64,000 nt of DNA, taken from JAGVSZ01 sp963747775. Lineage in GTDB: Bacteria; Pseudomonadota; Gammaproteobacteria; Burkholderiales; SG8-39. Below, piece after piece: positions 1 through 9,013 of the stretch. Position 1 is the stretch's first letter, and every line of letters starts with the position of its first letter. The notes under the pieces are model-generated. The model was not told the origin of the DNA. It worked only from the letters and a program-made list of their open reading frames with translations, and made no database searches. Both the position numbers and the translations under genes were made by a program. The DNA lies in contig CAVVGT010000003.1 of NCBI GenBank assembly GCA_963747775.1, positions 1 through 64,000 on the forward strand, in the 5' to 3' direction.

Positions 1-193
1 GTTGCCGCCTGTCGTGGTCTAGAAGGCAGACCTTCGCTGATTTCACTGTTCGGCCATGAGAAGACGTTGCGCATGGCCCCAAGCCTTGGCCGTCGGTGCA
101 GCCTAATGTATTCAGTTTAGACCGTCCGTCCAATTTTGATCGTTCCGGGCTTTCGGCATGCTCTCGATATTCTTATCAGTTCGCGGGAGTGCC

Positions 194-340
194 ATGTCGA
201 CACTGCGTCCGACCCTTCTCGTTGCTTGGCTCTTGTCCCCCGCCGCCGTGCTGGCCGACGGTGCCGAAGAATGCCTGTTTGAGGGCTGTTGCGCTTCCGT
301 CGAGGCATGCTGCACAAGCTCCTCCGACGCTCGGGGATAG
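194..340 (+). CDS. Small cysteine-rich secreted peptide (48 aa)
   Basis: A 48-residue reading frame starting at an ATG preceded by a GGGAG ribosome binding site. It begins with a signal-peptide-like stretch (LLVAWLLSPAAVLA) followed by a short mature part with five cysteines as C, CC and CC. It ends 7 bp before the next small gene, so the two may be co-transcribed. I do not recognise a family. The in-frame ATG at 158 lacks a good ribosome binding site. It could be a chance frame; the signal peptide, Cys pattern and spacing are the only support. Confidence 0.35.
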   Translation: MSTLRPTLLVAWLLSPAAVLADGAEECLFEGCCASVEACCTSSSDARG

Positions 341-347
341 AGGACCG

Positions 348-482
348 ATGGTCGTCGCCGCGATCGGAGTGATCGCGCTCGTTGCGAGCGTCAGCTCATG
401 GTTCCCGTCGGGCATCGCACTCGGTGTCGGGCTCCTCGTGCTCGGCGTAGCGCTCGAGCTCATACCCTCGAGGAATCCGTGA
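348..482 (+). CDS. Small two-helix membrane protein (44 aa)
   Basis: The ATG follows GAGGA at good spacing, 7 bp after the preceding small gene. The 44 residues form two hydrophobic segments (VVAAIGVIALVASVSSW and GIALGVGLLVLGVALEL) separated by a Phe-Pro-Ser-Gly turn, with a charged tail. This resembles the tiny hydrophobic DUF3309/DUF1328-type proteins found elsewhere in this window, but I cannot assign it to either. Likely an inner membrane hairpin. Confidence 0.35.
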   Translation: MVVAAIGVIALVASVSSWFPSGIALGVGLLVLGVALELIPSRNP

Positions 483-1169
483 AATTCGGAGTGCCGACGT
501 GTTGAGAGTCAACTTCTCGTGCGGAAGGCGCGGGACGTTAATGCTTCGCCTGGAAAAACAGGCGCGTAACTCTACGTCTCGCGAGACCTACAGCGCGTAG
601 AGCCGCGCGCGACACCGCGCCATGCGCCGACTGACCCGCCGGCCGCGCCAGAGCTCGAACCACGCGATGAGATTGGAGTAGATCATGAGCGTCACCGATG
701 CCGCGATGATGGTCGTCTACCGGCTCACGTTGATGGCAATGTTGCCGAAGACAATGTCCAATGTTGCCGAAGGGGGTTGCCTCGGGGTGTCGACGCCCTA
801 AGTGCCACTAGCAAAGCAAAGGCCCGACTGGAGGTCGCCCGACCTCCAGTGCACCACGGCGAACGTTCCCCGTGATTTTCGGCAGTAGAAACACGTCCGA
901 ACCTCTGGCGTTCGCGAACGCCAGAGCTCCGCCCGCGCCGAGCGGATCGAGCACGATGTCCCGGCGGTCGCCCCCGAACGTGCCTTCCTGACCCGTTCGT
1001 AGCGGGGGCCAACAGGTCCTGCTGACCGATCCTCGACTGCGAACGGCTCCTCTGGGTCGATTGCGCCGTCGAGCGACCGCTTTCAGCAACGTGACCGTAC
1101 AGCCGCTCTTGGCCGAAGAGCGACTCTGCGGCCCCTTCGTGAAAGCGACCGCTCGACGCCGCTATTGAC
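483..1169. other. No intact gene; decayed sequence left of the IS30 element
   Basis: About 690 bases without a convincing gene. On the minus strand, 588-713 encodes the C-terminal end of what looks like a membrane protein (IIAASVTLMIYSNLIAWFELW then a basic tail) that is closed upstream by a stop, so it is a fragment. The rest (about 780-1169) has only short frames with skewed composition. I see no promoter or RNA gene. Confidence 0.4.
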
Positions 1170-2398
1170 GGCGGATTCAACCGGTCAACGCAACGGTGTG
1201 GCTGAACATCTCAGCCGGAGTCTGGTAGCCAAGTGTCTTCCTTGGCCTCTCGTTCAATTGTCTCGCTACAGCGTTGAGCTTGGCTTGTGAGTAGCTCGAG
1301 ATGTCGATGCCCTTGGGCAGGTACTGCCTGAGCAGGCCGTTCGTGTTCTCGTTGCTGCCGCGTTGCCAAGGACTGCGTGGATCACAGAAGTAGACCTGGA
1401 TGTCGGTGGCAAGCGTGAATCGCATGTGACCGGCCATCTCCTTACCTCGATCCCACGTGAGTGACTTGTACAGCTCCTGGGGCAGCTTGCGCGTGTTCTT
1501 GATCAACGCGTCGACGACCGTCTCCGTGTCTTTGCTCGCCACCTTAACGAGCATGACGTACCGCGTTTGGCGCTCAACCAGCGTTGCGATCTGGCTGTTG
1601 TGAGCGCCGAACATCAGATCTCCCTCCCAGTGGCCAGGCACAGCGCGATCCTCGGCGGACGCAGGGCGTTCGCTGATCGACACGGCACCGACGATCTGCC
1701 CGTGAACGTCAGTCTTCTGCGTGTGATGCCGAGACCGACGCATGCCGCGCGTGCGCCTCAAGTGCTGGAGGAGCTCCTTCTTCAGGGCTCCCCGCGCCTG
1801 GATGAAGAGGCTGCGGTAGATGGTCTCGTGTGACACGCGATGGCTCTCGTCGCGCGGATAAGTATGCTTGAGCCAACCGGCAATTTGCTCTGGCGACCAC
1901 AGCATCCGCAGCTTGTCGGTCACGATGCGGGCCAACGCCCGGTTCTCCGCCAGCTTGCAGATCTTGGGACGGTGTCCTCGATCCCATGCGGCCTGGTCGG
2001 CTTGACTCGCCCTATAGAACTCTTGGCCACCGTTGCGCTTGATCTCGCGGCTGACTGTGGATGCAGCTCGGCCCAGAAGTGCAGCGACTGTTCGGATCGA
2101 TTGACCTGCCATCACAGCGCGCGAGATCTCCTCACGCTCGGGCAGGGTAAGCGCCACTTCGGCACGGTGCCGCTCTGCTGGACGGATGCCGCCAGACGCA
2201 CCCAGAATTCCTTGCACTGACGTGTGCGCCCGGTCAAACAGCTTGGCTATCTGGTGGAGCGTCCAGCCTTCCTTCCATCGCTCCCACATCAAGGCCTTCT
2301 GGCCCTCCGTGTAGTAGGTGCGCGTGCGGTACTTCATCTGCAACACTCCTTCTGCTTGCGCAGTGATCAGTGTGTTGCATCAACCGGTTGAATCCGCC
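1170..2398 (-). mobile_element. Complete IS30-family insertion sequence
   Basis: The element is bounded by a perfect 16-bp inverted repeat (GGCGGATTCAACCGGT at 1170-1185 and its complement at 2383-2398), and the similarity continues inward with mismatches (AxGCAAC). It is flanked by a 2-bp direct repeat AC (1168-1169 and 2399-2400), the short duplication usual for IS30. It carries one transposase gene filling the element. Intact ends and frame suggest it could still be mobile. Confidence 0.9.
1177..2346 (-). CDS. IS30 family transposase
   Basis: 389 residues. The N-terminal third carries helix-turn-helix segments (WTLHQIAKLFDRAHTSVQGIL; SIRTVAALLGRAASTVSREI), and the C-terminal half is a DDE integrase core. 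The IS30 signatures are visible: WEGDLMFG with the first Asp, SLTWDRGKEM with the second, and SNENTNGLLRQYLPKG with the catalytic Glu and the PKG motif. The length is normal for the family. It binds the element's inverted repeats and catalyses transposition. The gene nearly fills the element between the two terminal repeats. Confidence 0.95.
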   Translation of the reverse strand: MLQMKYRTRTYYTEGQKALMWERWKEGWTLHQIAKLFDRAHTSVQGILGASGGIRPAERHRAEVALTLPEREEISRAVMAGQSIRTVAALLGRAASTVSREIKRNGGQEFYRASQADQAAWDRGHRPKICKLAENRALARIVTDKLRMLWSPEQIAGWLKHTYPRDESHRVSHETIYRSLFIQARGALKKELLQHLRRTRGMRRSRHHTQKTDVHGQIVGAVSISERPASAEDRAVPGHWEGDLMFGAHNSQIATLVERQTRYVMLVKVASKDTETVVDALIKNTRKLPQELYKSLTWDRGKEMAGHMRFTLATDIQVYFCDPRSPWQRGSNENTNGLLRQYLPKGIDISSYSQAKLNAVARQLNERPRKTLGYQTPAEMFSHTVALTG

Positions 2399-2514
2399 AC
2401 CCCAAGGAGACATTCGGGTTTCTCCATAGCGGTCATTCGCGCCAGCTATTCGATCACCTTGTTCGCACTGATGAGCAACGACTGCGGGATGGTGTACGCA
2501 GACCATACCGCGCG

Positions 2515-3234
2515 TCATGGGTGCGTCTCCTTCTCGCCGGGCCGCGCCGCAAGCTGGCGCAGGATACCGACCAGCTCGGTGTGCGCGGGCGAGCCGCGCT
2601 CGCTGATGACTTCGACCGGATTGGCCTCGGTCAGCCGGTTGAGCCGCGTGAGCAGGCGGATGCGTTGGCGCCTTGTGAGCTTGGCCTCGGACGAGTGCCA
2701 GCGCAGGAACAGTCGCGGCAGCTCGCCGTCGCCGAACAGCGTATTGAGCTCATGGGCCGTCACGTAGACGAGGAACAGCACCATCAGCCAGATCTGGATC
2801 GCCAGGAAGCGCGGCCACGAGAATTGCGCGACGAGGAAGCTCGGGAAGTCGTCGAGGGCGCCGCCGTCGCGCAGGAAATGGAACAGGCCTTCGGCGAGGC
2901 GGAACACGAACACGCACACCCAGTAGATCGTGGACTTGAACAGGATCGGCTGGATCAGCGGCGCACCGTCGAAGCGGTGCATGAAGCGCAGGTTGTCTAC
3001 CACCAGCACCGCCTTGCCGACAAGCAGCGCGGCGAGCGTCGCGCCGAAGAAGTTGGTGAACGGAATGCCGTGCTCCTGAAGCGTCATCCAGCGCGTGAAT
3101 AGGATCAGGTTGAAACCGAAGAAGAAGAAGATGGTCGGCGGCAGCACGTGCTTGACCTGCACGAGCCACCAGTCGAAGGCGCGTCGCCAGAGTGGCGCGG
3201 GCGCTCCCGAAGCGGGGGCAACGGACAATGTCAT
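2515..3234 (-). CDS. Conserved membrane protein of unknown function
   Basis: 239 residues with a GGAGGG ribosome binding site before the ATG. About four hydrophobic segments: residues 30-50 (VLPPTIFFFFGFNLILF), 62-80, 100-120 and 140-165. They are followed by a basic, soluble C-terminal tail rich in Arg and Leu. I do not recognise a family. It stands alone, divergent from the dioxygenase gene downstream on the plus strand. Confidence 0.7.
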   Translation of the reverse strand: MTLSVAPASGAPAPLWRRAFDWWLVQVKHVLPPTIFFFFGFNLILFTRWMTLQEHGIPFTNFFGATLAALLVGKAVLVVDNLRFMHRFDGAPLIQPILFKSTIYWVCVFVFRLAEGLFHFLRDGGALDDFPSFLVAQFSWPRFLAIQIWLMVLFLVYVTAHELNTLFGDGELPRLFLRWHSSEAKLTRRQRIRLLTRLNRLTEANPVEVISERGSPAHTELVGILRQLAARPGEKETHP

Positions 3235-3512
3235 GGCTTCCCTCCGGCGATTGGGGCGCGTAACGCGTTTAATTTACCCACTACCCCCCGATCGCTCCCT
3301 TCGGAGGGAAGTGCAATGGGGACGCACACTTTTTCCGGCGGCTTGCATCCGGCAATCGGGTAACCGGCAGGTCATGGCCACTCTCAGCCAGGCGGACAAG
3401 GCATGCTTGACCGCACCCTATTGCGCGGGCTAGGGTAACCCCTCGTCTCAGCGCCCCTAATCGCGGGCGCGCAGATCGACCTATCCTCACCGGAGCTACG
3501 AGAGACGCAACG

Positions 3513-4415
3513 ATGGCAAAGGTCTCCGAACTCGGTTATCTCGGTCTCGGCGTGTCGGATACGACGGCATGGCAGAACCTGGGTACCCAGGTTTTCGGTA
3601 TGCAACTGATTCCGGGTGACGACAAGGCGACTTCCTATCTCCGAATGGATCGCCATCACCACCGGCTTGAACTGCGGTCGAGCGGGAGCGATGACCTGGA
3701 GTTTTCGGGTTGGGAGGTCCCCGATGCAGAGACTCTGCATAGTATCGCCCAACAGCTTGAGGACGGCGGCGTCGAGGTGACCGCGGGAACCCGGGATGAT
3801 GCCGACCAGCGCCGCGTGATCGGGCTCATCAAGTGCGTCGACCCGAGCGGGATATCGACGGAGATCTTCTACGGGCACCCGGTAAACCCCGTGCCTTTCC
3901 TGCCGACCCGCGCAACCAGTGGCTTCAAGACCGAAGGAATGGGGCTGGGTCACATCCTCGTCCACGTACCAAACCTCGACGCGAGCGTGAAGTTCTACCG
4001 CGATCTGCTCGGCTTTCGAATCTCGGATTTCACCGACGTGCGTACGCCTGGCGGCACGATTCGCCTCGCCTTTCTGCACTGCAATGCCAGGCACCATTCG
4101 ATCGCATTCATCGAAGCTCCAGGTGCTCCGAAGCGGCTCAACCACATCATGTTCGAGGGCAACTCTCTCGCCGACGTGGGGACCGGCCGGGACATCTGTC
4201 TCGTGCACGGCATCCCGATTGCCATCGATCTCGGGTGCCACATGAACGATCAAATGGTGTCGTTCTATCTCGGATGCCCGTCCGGATATGCGCTCGAGTA
4301 CGGCTGGGGCGCGCGCATGATCGACGACGCCACCTGGCAGGTCGAGCACTATTCTTCGATCGACAGCATCTGGGGGCATCCCCAGCTCCGGACCTTGGCG
4401 AGCGGCGGCAAGTAA
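3513..4415 (+). CDS. Type I extradiol ring-cleavage dioxygenase (BphC-like)
   Basis: 300 residues, made of two vicinal-oxygen-chelate halves as in 2,3-dihydroxybiphenyl 1,2-dioxygenase. The Fe(II) ligands of the family are present in the second half: His147 (GLGHILVHVP), His211 (NHIMFE) and Glu262 (ALEYGWGAR). The active-site His195 and His243 and Tyr252 align with the known catalytic residues. It opens a catechol-type ring next to the hydroxyls. No other aromatic-degradation gene lies in the window, so the substrate cannot be told and it looks like an orphan of a former catabolic cluster. Confidence 0.9.
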   Translation: MAKVSELGYLGLGVSDTTAWQNLGTQVFGMQLIPGDDKATSYLRMDRHHHRLELRSSGSDDLEFSGWEVPDAETLHSIAQQLEDGGVEVTAGTRDDADQRRVIGLIKCVDPSGISTEIFYGHPVNPVPFLPTRATSGFKTEGMGLGHILVHVPNLDASVKFYRDLLGFRISDFTDVRTPGGTIRLAFLHCNARHHSIAFIEAPGAPKRLNHIMFEGNSLADVGTGRDICLVHGIPIAIDLGCHMNDQMVSFYLGCPSGYALEYGWGARMIDDATWQVEHYSSIDSIWGHPQLRTLASGGK

Positions 4416-4551
4416 CCGCCCACCGTCGGCTGAGCAAGCCTTCCGGCCGCTGCTCACTGGGGATCTGGCGCCACGCCAGCTAACAGGTAGGTACGCGAAG
4501 GTCCGGTTCTGGGCCGGTCAGCAACCTTCGCGCGACCGTCGCAGAGCGACC

Positions 4552-6162
4552 GAGGCTGTGTGGAAACGCGGTGGTGAGGCACTGACACAGGTATCCGGCG
4601 AGCTATCTGGACGCGGTTTTCGAGACAGAGCTGCGGATTAGACTTTGGCCTGCTTCGGCCTAGGTCTTCATGAACCCAATCAGCGTTTGCGTTCCGAAGA
4701 TGTTCAACGCCCGCTTCAGGTTGTAGGCCAGGACGTGCAGACTCATCTCCGTTCGCACCCTCGATAGGGTCTTGGTCAGGAAGTGGGTCGACCCCATCCA
4801 TGCCTTCAGCGTGCCGAATGGGTGCTCAACCGTCTGCCTTCGCAATCGCGAGGCCTCGGGCGTGCGATCCAGGCGCCGCTGCATGGTGTCGAGCACCTGC
4901 TCGTGTTCCCATCGCGTGATTCGCCGGTAGTCGCTGGGCGTGCACTGCGACTTAATTGAGCAGCGCGGACAGGCCGAGGGCCAATATCGGTGCAGCGTCA
5001 GACCATGCTCGACCGTGGTCATGCGCCAAATCGCTCGTTCCCCAGCAGGGCAGCGGTATTCGTTGCGTTTGGCGTTATAGATGAAGTCGCGCTTGTCGAA
5101 GCGCCCGTCAGCCTTGCTGTTCGAGGTCAGCGGCTTGGGAACCAGGGGTGTAATACCGTGCTGCGCACACTGCAGAATCTCCTCGCCCTTGAAGTAGCCG
5201 CGATCGGCCAGAACGGTCATCTTCTCCAGGCCCGTCGCCTCCTGTGCCGATTTGGCCATTGCCGCTAGCTGCGTGCGGTCATGGCCGACATTGGTCACCT
5301 CGTGGGCAACGATCATGTGGTGCTCGGTGTCTACCGCCGCCTGAACGTTGTAACCGACGATCCCCGTGCCCCGGCCACTGGTTGCCATCGAACGGGCGTC
5401 GGGGTCGGTGAGCGAGATCTGCTGATCGGGGGTCTGTAGCAGCCGCTTCTCGATCTTGCCGAGCTTGCCGATGTGCTCCTTGACCGAGGCGATCTTCTCC
5501 TTCAGCTGGGATACCCGGGCTGGCGGGACCGATGCCGGCTCGCGATCGGCGCGGTCAAGCTCGGCCAGGTAGCGCGCGATGCTCTGCTCAAGCTGCTGCA
5601 CTCGCGCTTCCAGCTTGTGCGGGGTGAAGTTCTTGTCCCGGTTGTTGACCGCCTTGAACTTGCTTCCATCGATCGCGACCACCGCGTCGGTGAACAGCCC
5701 TACCTGGCGACTCAACTCGATGAACTGTCGGCACACCCTCCGGATCGCCTCGCCGTTGTCCCTGCGGAAGTCGGCAATCGTCTTGAAGTCCGGCATCAAT
5801 CGGCCCGTGAGCCAAATCAGCTCCACGTTACGCTGCGCCTCACGCTCCAGGCGCCGGCTCGATTGAATGCGGTTCAGGTACCCGTAGATGTAGATCTTGA
5901 GCAGCGTCGCCGGATGGTACGCGGGCCGGCCGGTGTCAGCCGCTCTCGCGCGGTCAAATCCCAGCGCCGCCAGATCAAGCGCCTCGACGAAGGCATCAAC
6001 GGCGCGGACCGGATTGTCCTCGGTGATCCAGTCCTCAAGCTGCTCCGGAAACAGCATGCTCTGCAATCGATCTTGCCCCTCGATGAATCGGCTCATCAGC
6101 GACCCCATCAACCCGACGAGCGATCTGACAAGCACAGCCAGAAATAGTTTTCACACGGCCTC
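4552..6162 (-). mobile_element. Complete IS1182-family insertion sequence
   Basis: Terminal inverted repeats GAGGCTGTGTGGAAAC (4552-4567) and GTTTTCACACGGCCTC (6147-6162) match at 14 of 16 positions. The element is flanked by the 4-bp direct repeat GACC at 4548-4551 and 6163-6166, which I read as the target duplication. One transposase gene occupies it. The insertion site lies in non-coding or decayed sequence between the dioxygenase and the PhnB-like gene. Confidence 0.9.
4660..6096 (-). CDS. IS1182 family transposase
   Basis: About 478 residues from the ATG that gives MSRFIEGQDR, the usual IS1182 N-terminus; an in-frame start 39 bp upstream is less likely. The protein has the N-terminal DUF772 region (LFPEQLEDWITEDNPVRAVDAFVEALDL), a central coiled region, the DDE_Tnp_1 core (DGSKFKAVNNRDKNFT; ADRGYFKGEEI) and a C-terminal zinc-ribbon-like CPRCSIKSQC segment ahead of ERTPEA-type sequence. 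It looks intact and complete. Confidence 0.93.
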   Translation of the reverse strand: MSRFIEGQDRLQSMLFPEQLEDWITEDNPVRAVDAFVEALDLAALGFDRARAADTGRPAYHPATLLKIYIYGYLNRIQSSRRLEREAQRNVELIWLTGRLMPDFKTIADFRRDNGEAIRRVCRQFIELSRQVGLFTDAVVAIDGSKFKAVNNRDKNFTPHKLEARVQQLEQSIARYLAELDRADREPASVPPARVSQLKEKIASVKEHIGKLGKIEKRLLQTPDQQISLTDPDARSMATSGRGTGIVGYNVQAAVDTEHHMIVAHEVTNVGHDRTQLAAMAKSAQEATGLEKMTVLADRGYFKGEEILQCAQHGITPLVPKPLTSNSKADGRFDKRDFIYNAKRNEYRCPAGERAIWRMTTVEHGLTLHRYWPSACPRCSIKSQCTPSDYRRITRWEHEQVLDTMQRRLDRTPEASRLRRQTVEHPFGTLKAWMGSTHFLTKTLSRVRTEMSLHVLAYNLKRALNIFGTQTLIGFMKT

Positions 6163-6354
6163 GACCCGAAGCGGACATTTAAGAAAAAACCTGGCTCAGT
6201 AATCCGAATTCCATTAGCGCGGTCTACCGCGCCTGCGGGTTTCACGGCGCACAATTAACGTTCACACCCTTTCAAAGCCAAGAGCTTCTTCTACGGAGAA
6301 TAGTCGTGCAATTTCCTTGCGCCTATGTCTGATCGCCGTTGACCACCTCGCTTT

Positions 6355-6834
6355 TCAGCCCCGCCGCGCCGCCTCGATCGCGGCGATGTCGATTTTTCTC
6401 ATCTTCATCATCGCTTCAAACGCACGCTTGGCCGCCGCGCGATCAGGGTCGGAGATCGCGTCGGTGAGGGCGCGTGGCGTGATCTGCCAGTTCAGGCCCC
6501 ACTTGTCTTTACACCACCCGCACGCGCTTTCCTGGCCGCCGTTTCCTACAATCGCGTTCCACAAGCGATCGGTTTCGGCCTGATCGTCGGTCGCGATCTG
6601 GAATGAGAACGCCTCGTTGTGCTTGAACTGCGGCCCGCCGTTGAGTCCGATGCAGGGAATGCCTGCCACGGTGAACTCGACGGTCAGGATATCGCCCTGC
6701 TTGCCGTCAGGATAGTCACCGGGTGCTCGCATCACCGCGCCCACGGCGCTGTCGGGGAAGGTTTCGGCGTAGAACCGAGCGGCGTCCAAAGCGGTGCCGT
6801 CGTACCACAGGCAGATCGTGTTTTTCTTGGCCAT
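6355..6834 (-). CDS. PhnB-like VOC family protein
   Basis: 159 residues starting at MAKKNTICLWYDG, with AGGAG upstream of the ATG. It matches the PhnB / 3-demethylubiquinone-9 3-methyltransferase-like family: a glyoxalase fold with conserved FYAETFPDSAVG, GIPCIGLNGGPQFKHNEAFSFQI and the CGWCKDKWGLNWQITP motif. The biochemical role of this family is unsettled. It stands alone next to the IS1182 element. Confidence 0.88.
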   Translation of the reverse strand: MAKKNTICLWYDGTALDAARFYAETFPDSAVGAVMRAPGDYPDGKQGDILTVEFTVAGIPCIGLNGGPQFKHNEAFSFQIATDDQAETDRLWNAIVGNGGQESACGWCKDKWGLNWQITPRALTDAISDPDRAAAKRAFEAMMKMRKIDIAAIEAARRG

Positions 6835-7251
6835 TTCCGTACTCCTATAAGAGTTAAGAGGATTCACCCTCCTGATCTTGTCGAACAGGGGCATGTGGAA
6901 TCGACATCCGGTGAGAAAAAGAGGCGTGCTTCGAAGCCCAAACCGCAAGCGGCAGCTCCTGGCCGGTGAGCGCCCGTCAGCGAACAGCTTAAGTCGACCC
7001 AAAACGGTCATCGCTGACCGGCGCCCTTATAGGGCTAGCGTAGCCCGCTAGCCCCCGTCGGAACGCCAGTCACTTGAATTCGTGGGCGCGCCGGCGTACG
7101 CTTTGCGCGGGGGCATACAGGACCCCCGGGATTTTTCCCTCCAAGACGGTGCCCCGTCCAATCCTGTGAACGTCGCGTGACGGATGCGGGCACCGGAACA
7201 CACCCGCAATCCGTCCCGGCGCATTTCACCATTGTGCTTGGAGGTATTGCC
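6835..7251. other. Non-coding stretch with a short hairpin
   Basis: No gene is visible. A perfect 8-bp inverted repeat (GGCTAGCG at 7033-7040, CGCTAGCC at 7046-7053) lies in it, without a T-run. The segment around 6990-7015 (GACCCAAAACGGTCAT) resembles short pieces beside both insertion sequences. The ribosome binding site GGAGGT of the next gene is at its right end. Confidence 0.4.
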
Positions 7252-8205
7252 GTGCGCTATCAACTGAAGCAGATCTACTGCCGTCCCTGGACGCTAAGCG
7301 GGCTCTCGCTGAAGCTCATCGAGAGCCATTACGAGAACAACTACGGCGGGGCGCTCAGGCGCCTGAACGCGATCACCGAGCAGCTCGAGTCACTCGACTT
7401 CGCCACCACGCCGGGCTACGTGATCAACGGGCTGAAGCGCGACGAGCTGGTCGCGCTCAATTCGACGCTGCTGCACGAACTCTATTTCGCCAGCATGGGC
7501 GGCGAGGGCAAGGTGACGCAGGCGATGTCCGAGGCGCTCGCGCGCGACTTCGGCTCGGTGCAGCGCTGGCGCACCCAGTTTTCCGCCATGGGCTACGCGC
7601 TCGGCGGCGGCTCGGGCTGGGTGCTCCTGACCTGGATGCCGCGCGACGGGCGCCTGATCAACCAGTACGCGGTCGAGCACAGCCAGGCCGTCGCGGGCGG
7701 CGTGCCGATCCTCGCGCTCGACATGTACGAGCACGCCTACCACATCGATTTCGGCGCTAACGTGAAAGCCTACGTCGACACGTTCCTGCGCAACGTCGAC
7801 TGGCAGGCGGTCGAGGAACGCTACGAGGACGCGACCAAGGTCGCGCCGCCGCGGCCGCTGGTGCAGCCGGAGTTCGGCGACCTGCCCGGCGTCGGCGTCG
7901 AGGAGGTGAGGGACATGCTGGCGGCCGGCAAGCCGCTGCAGCTCATCGACACGCGGCCGAAGCACTTCGTCTCGCGCCAGCAGGACATCGCCGAGGGCGT
8001 CACCTGGCGCGACCCGGAGCGCGTCGACGAGTGGAAGGGCGAGCTGTCGATGGAGGCGCCGGTGGTGGTCTATTGCGCCTACGGCTTCCACGTCGGCTGC
8101 CGCACCGCGATCGCGCTACGCGATGCCGGCTTCGACGCGCGCTACATGAAGGTCGGCCACTCCGGCTGGAAGGCCGTGGGGGCGCCTGTGAAGATGACTG
8201 CATAA
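7252..8205 (+). CDS. Superoxide dismutase-rhodanese fusion protein
   Basis: 318 residues from a GTG preceded by GGAGGT. Residues 1-195 are an Fe/Mn superoxide dismutase domain with all four metal ligands at the expected places: His26, His75, Asp157 and His161 (LDMYEHAYHIDFG). Residues 215-318 are a rhodanese domain (LQLIDTRP) with the active-site cysteine at 275 in VVVYCAYGFH. The fusion suggests a link between superoxide detoxification and sulfur transfer. It has no signal peptide. The next small secreted protein follows within 5 bp of its stop. Confidence 0.9.
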   Translation: MRYQLKQIYCRPWTLSGLSLKLIESHYENNYGGALRRLNAITEQLESLDFATTPGYVINGLKRDELVALNSTLLHELYFASMGGEGKVTQAMSEALARDFGSVQRWRTQFSAMGYALGGGSGWVLLTWMPRDGRLINQYAVEHSQAVAGGVPILALDMYEHAYHIDFGANVKAYVDTFLRNVDWQAVEERYEDATKVAPPRPLVQPEFGDLPGVGVEEVRDMLAAGKPLQLIDTRPKHFVSRQQDIAEGVTWRDPERVDEWKGELSMEAPVVVYCAYGFHVGCRTAIALRDAGFDARYMKVGHSGWKAVGAPVKMTA

Positions 8206-8209
8206 GTCG

Positions 8210-8839
8210 ATGAGAGGAACCATCATGGCGGCACTGACAGTCTTCGCGGCGCAGGCTGCGGTCGGGCAGACAGAGAACTTCGACAACAACCAGGCGGGCG
8301 CGATGCCGCCCGGCTGGCAGGCGGGCGTGACCGGGCGAGGCGCTGCGCGCTGGGCGGTGTGGCCGGAAGCCTCCGCACCGTCCGCGCCCCACGTGCTGCG
8401 GCAATCCGGCACGGGGGCGTTTCCGTGGATCGTGCGCATCGGCTCTTCCGTAGAAGACGGCTTCGTAGAGGTGAAATTCAAAGCACTCGCCGGAAAAGAG
8501 GACCAGGCGGGCGGCGTGGTGTGGCGCTGGAAGAACGGCGAAAACTACTACGTCGCGCGCGCCAACGCGCTGGAGAACAACGTGTCGCTGTATTACACGC
8601 AGGGCGGACGGCGCATCACGCTGAAATACGTCGACGCCCCGGTTCCTCCACAGGTCTGGCATACCCTGCGGGCCGAATTCTCGGGCACACGCATCGCCAT
8701 CAGGTTCAATGGCAAGAAGACGATCGAAATGGAGGACGGTCACATCGCCGGTCCAGGCGCCGTGGGACTGTGGACCAAGGCGGACAGCGTCACCGTCTTC
8801 GACGATTTCGGCTACGGCTCGGCGCCGGCACAGAAATGA
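8210..8839 (+). CDS. Secreted LamG/DUF1080-like protein
   Basis: 209 residues. The start at 8210 gives a signal peptide (MRGTIMAALTVFAAQAAVG); an in-frame ATG at 8225 has the better ribosome binding site (GAGAGGA). The mature part reads as a concanavalin-like beta-sandwich (FVEVKFKALAGKEDQAGGVVWRWKNGENYYVARANALENN, ending in GAVGLWTKADSVTVFDDF). This pattern is typical of periplasmic DUF1080-type domains that bind sugars or are of unknown function. It follows the SOD-rhodanese gene by 4 bp, so they are probably one operon. Confidence 0.75.
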   Translation: MRGTIMAALTVFAAQAAVGQTENFDNNQAGAMPPGWQAGVTGRGAARWAVWPEASAPSAPHVLRQSGTGAFPWIVRIGSSVEDGFVEVKFKALAGKEDQAGGVVWRWKNGENYYVARANALENNVSLYYTQGGRRITLKYVDAPVPPQVWHTLRAEFSGTRIAIRFNGKKTIEMEDGHIAGPGAVGLWTKADSVTVFDDFGYGSAPAQK

Positions 8840-8925
8840 TCCGCCTGATCCTCGCGGCACGCGCGCTGCGCGCGTTCGCCGACGGATTCGTCGCCGTGCT
8901 GCTGCCGGCTGACCTGCTCGCGCCA
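8836..8925 (+). pseudogene. Truncated major facilitator superfamily transporter remnant
   Basis: The ATG overlaps the previous stop codon (ATGA). The first 30 residues (MIRLILAARALRAFADGFV then AVLLPADLLA) are the typical start of an MFS exporter, but similarity stops abruptly and the frame continues into unrelated sequence. It is the 5' end of a transporter gene that was probably co-transcribed with the two genes before it and then lost. Confidence 0.5.
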
Positions 8926-8952
8926 GGGCGTCACGGGCAACAATCGGGAACA

Positions 8953-8968
8953 CGGCAGACATTCTGCG
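8953..8968 (+). promoter_or_regulatory. Weak sigma-54 -24/-12 candidate
   Basis: CGGCAGACATTCTGCG, with GG and GC at sigma-54 spacing, 46 bp before the ATG at 9014. The core departs from consensus at two places (GGCAG, CTGC), so it is much weaker than the sites to the right. Confidence 0.3.
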
Positions 8969-9013
8969 GTTACCGGCGCGTGGGAGGATGGCTCCATCGG
9001 AAGGAGGCGCACG

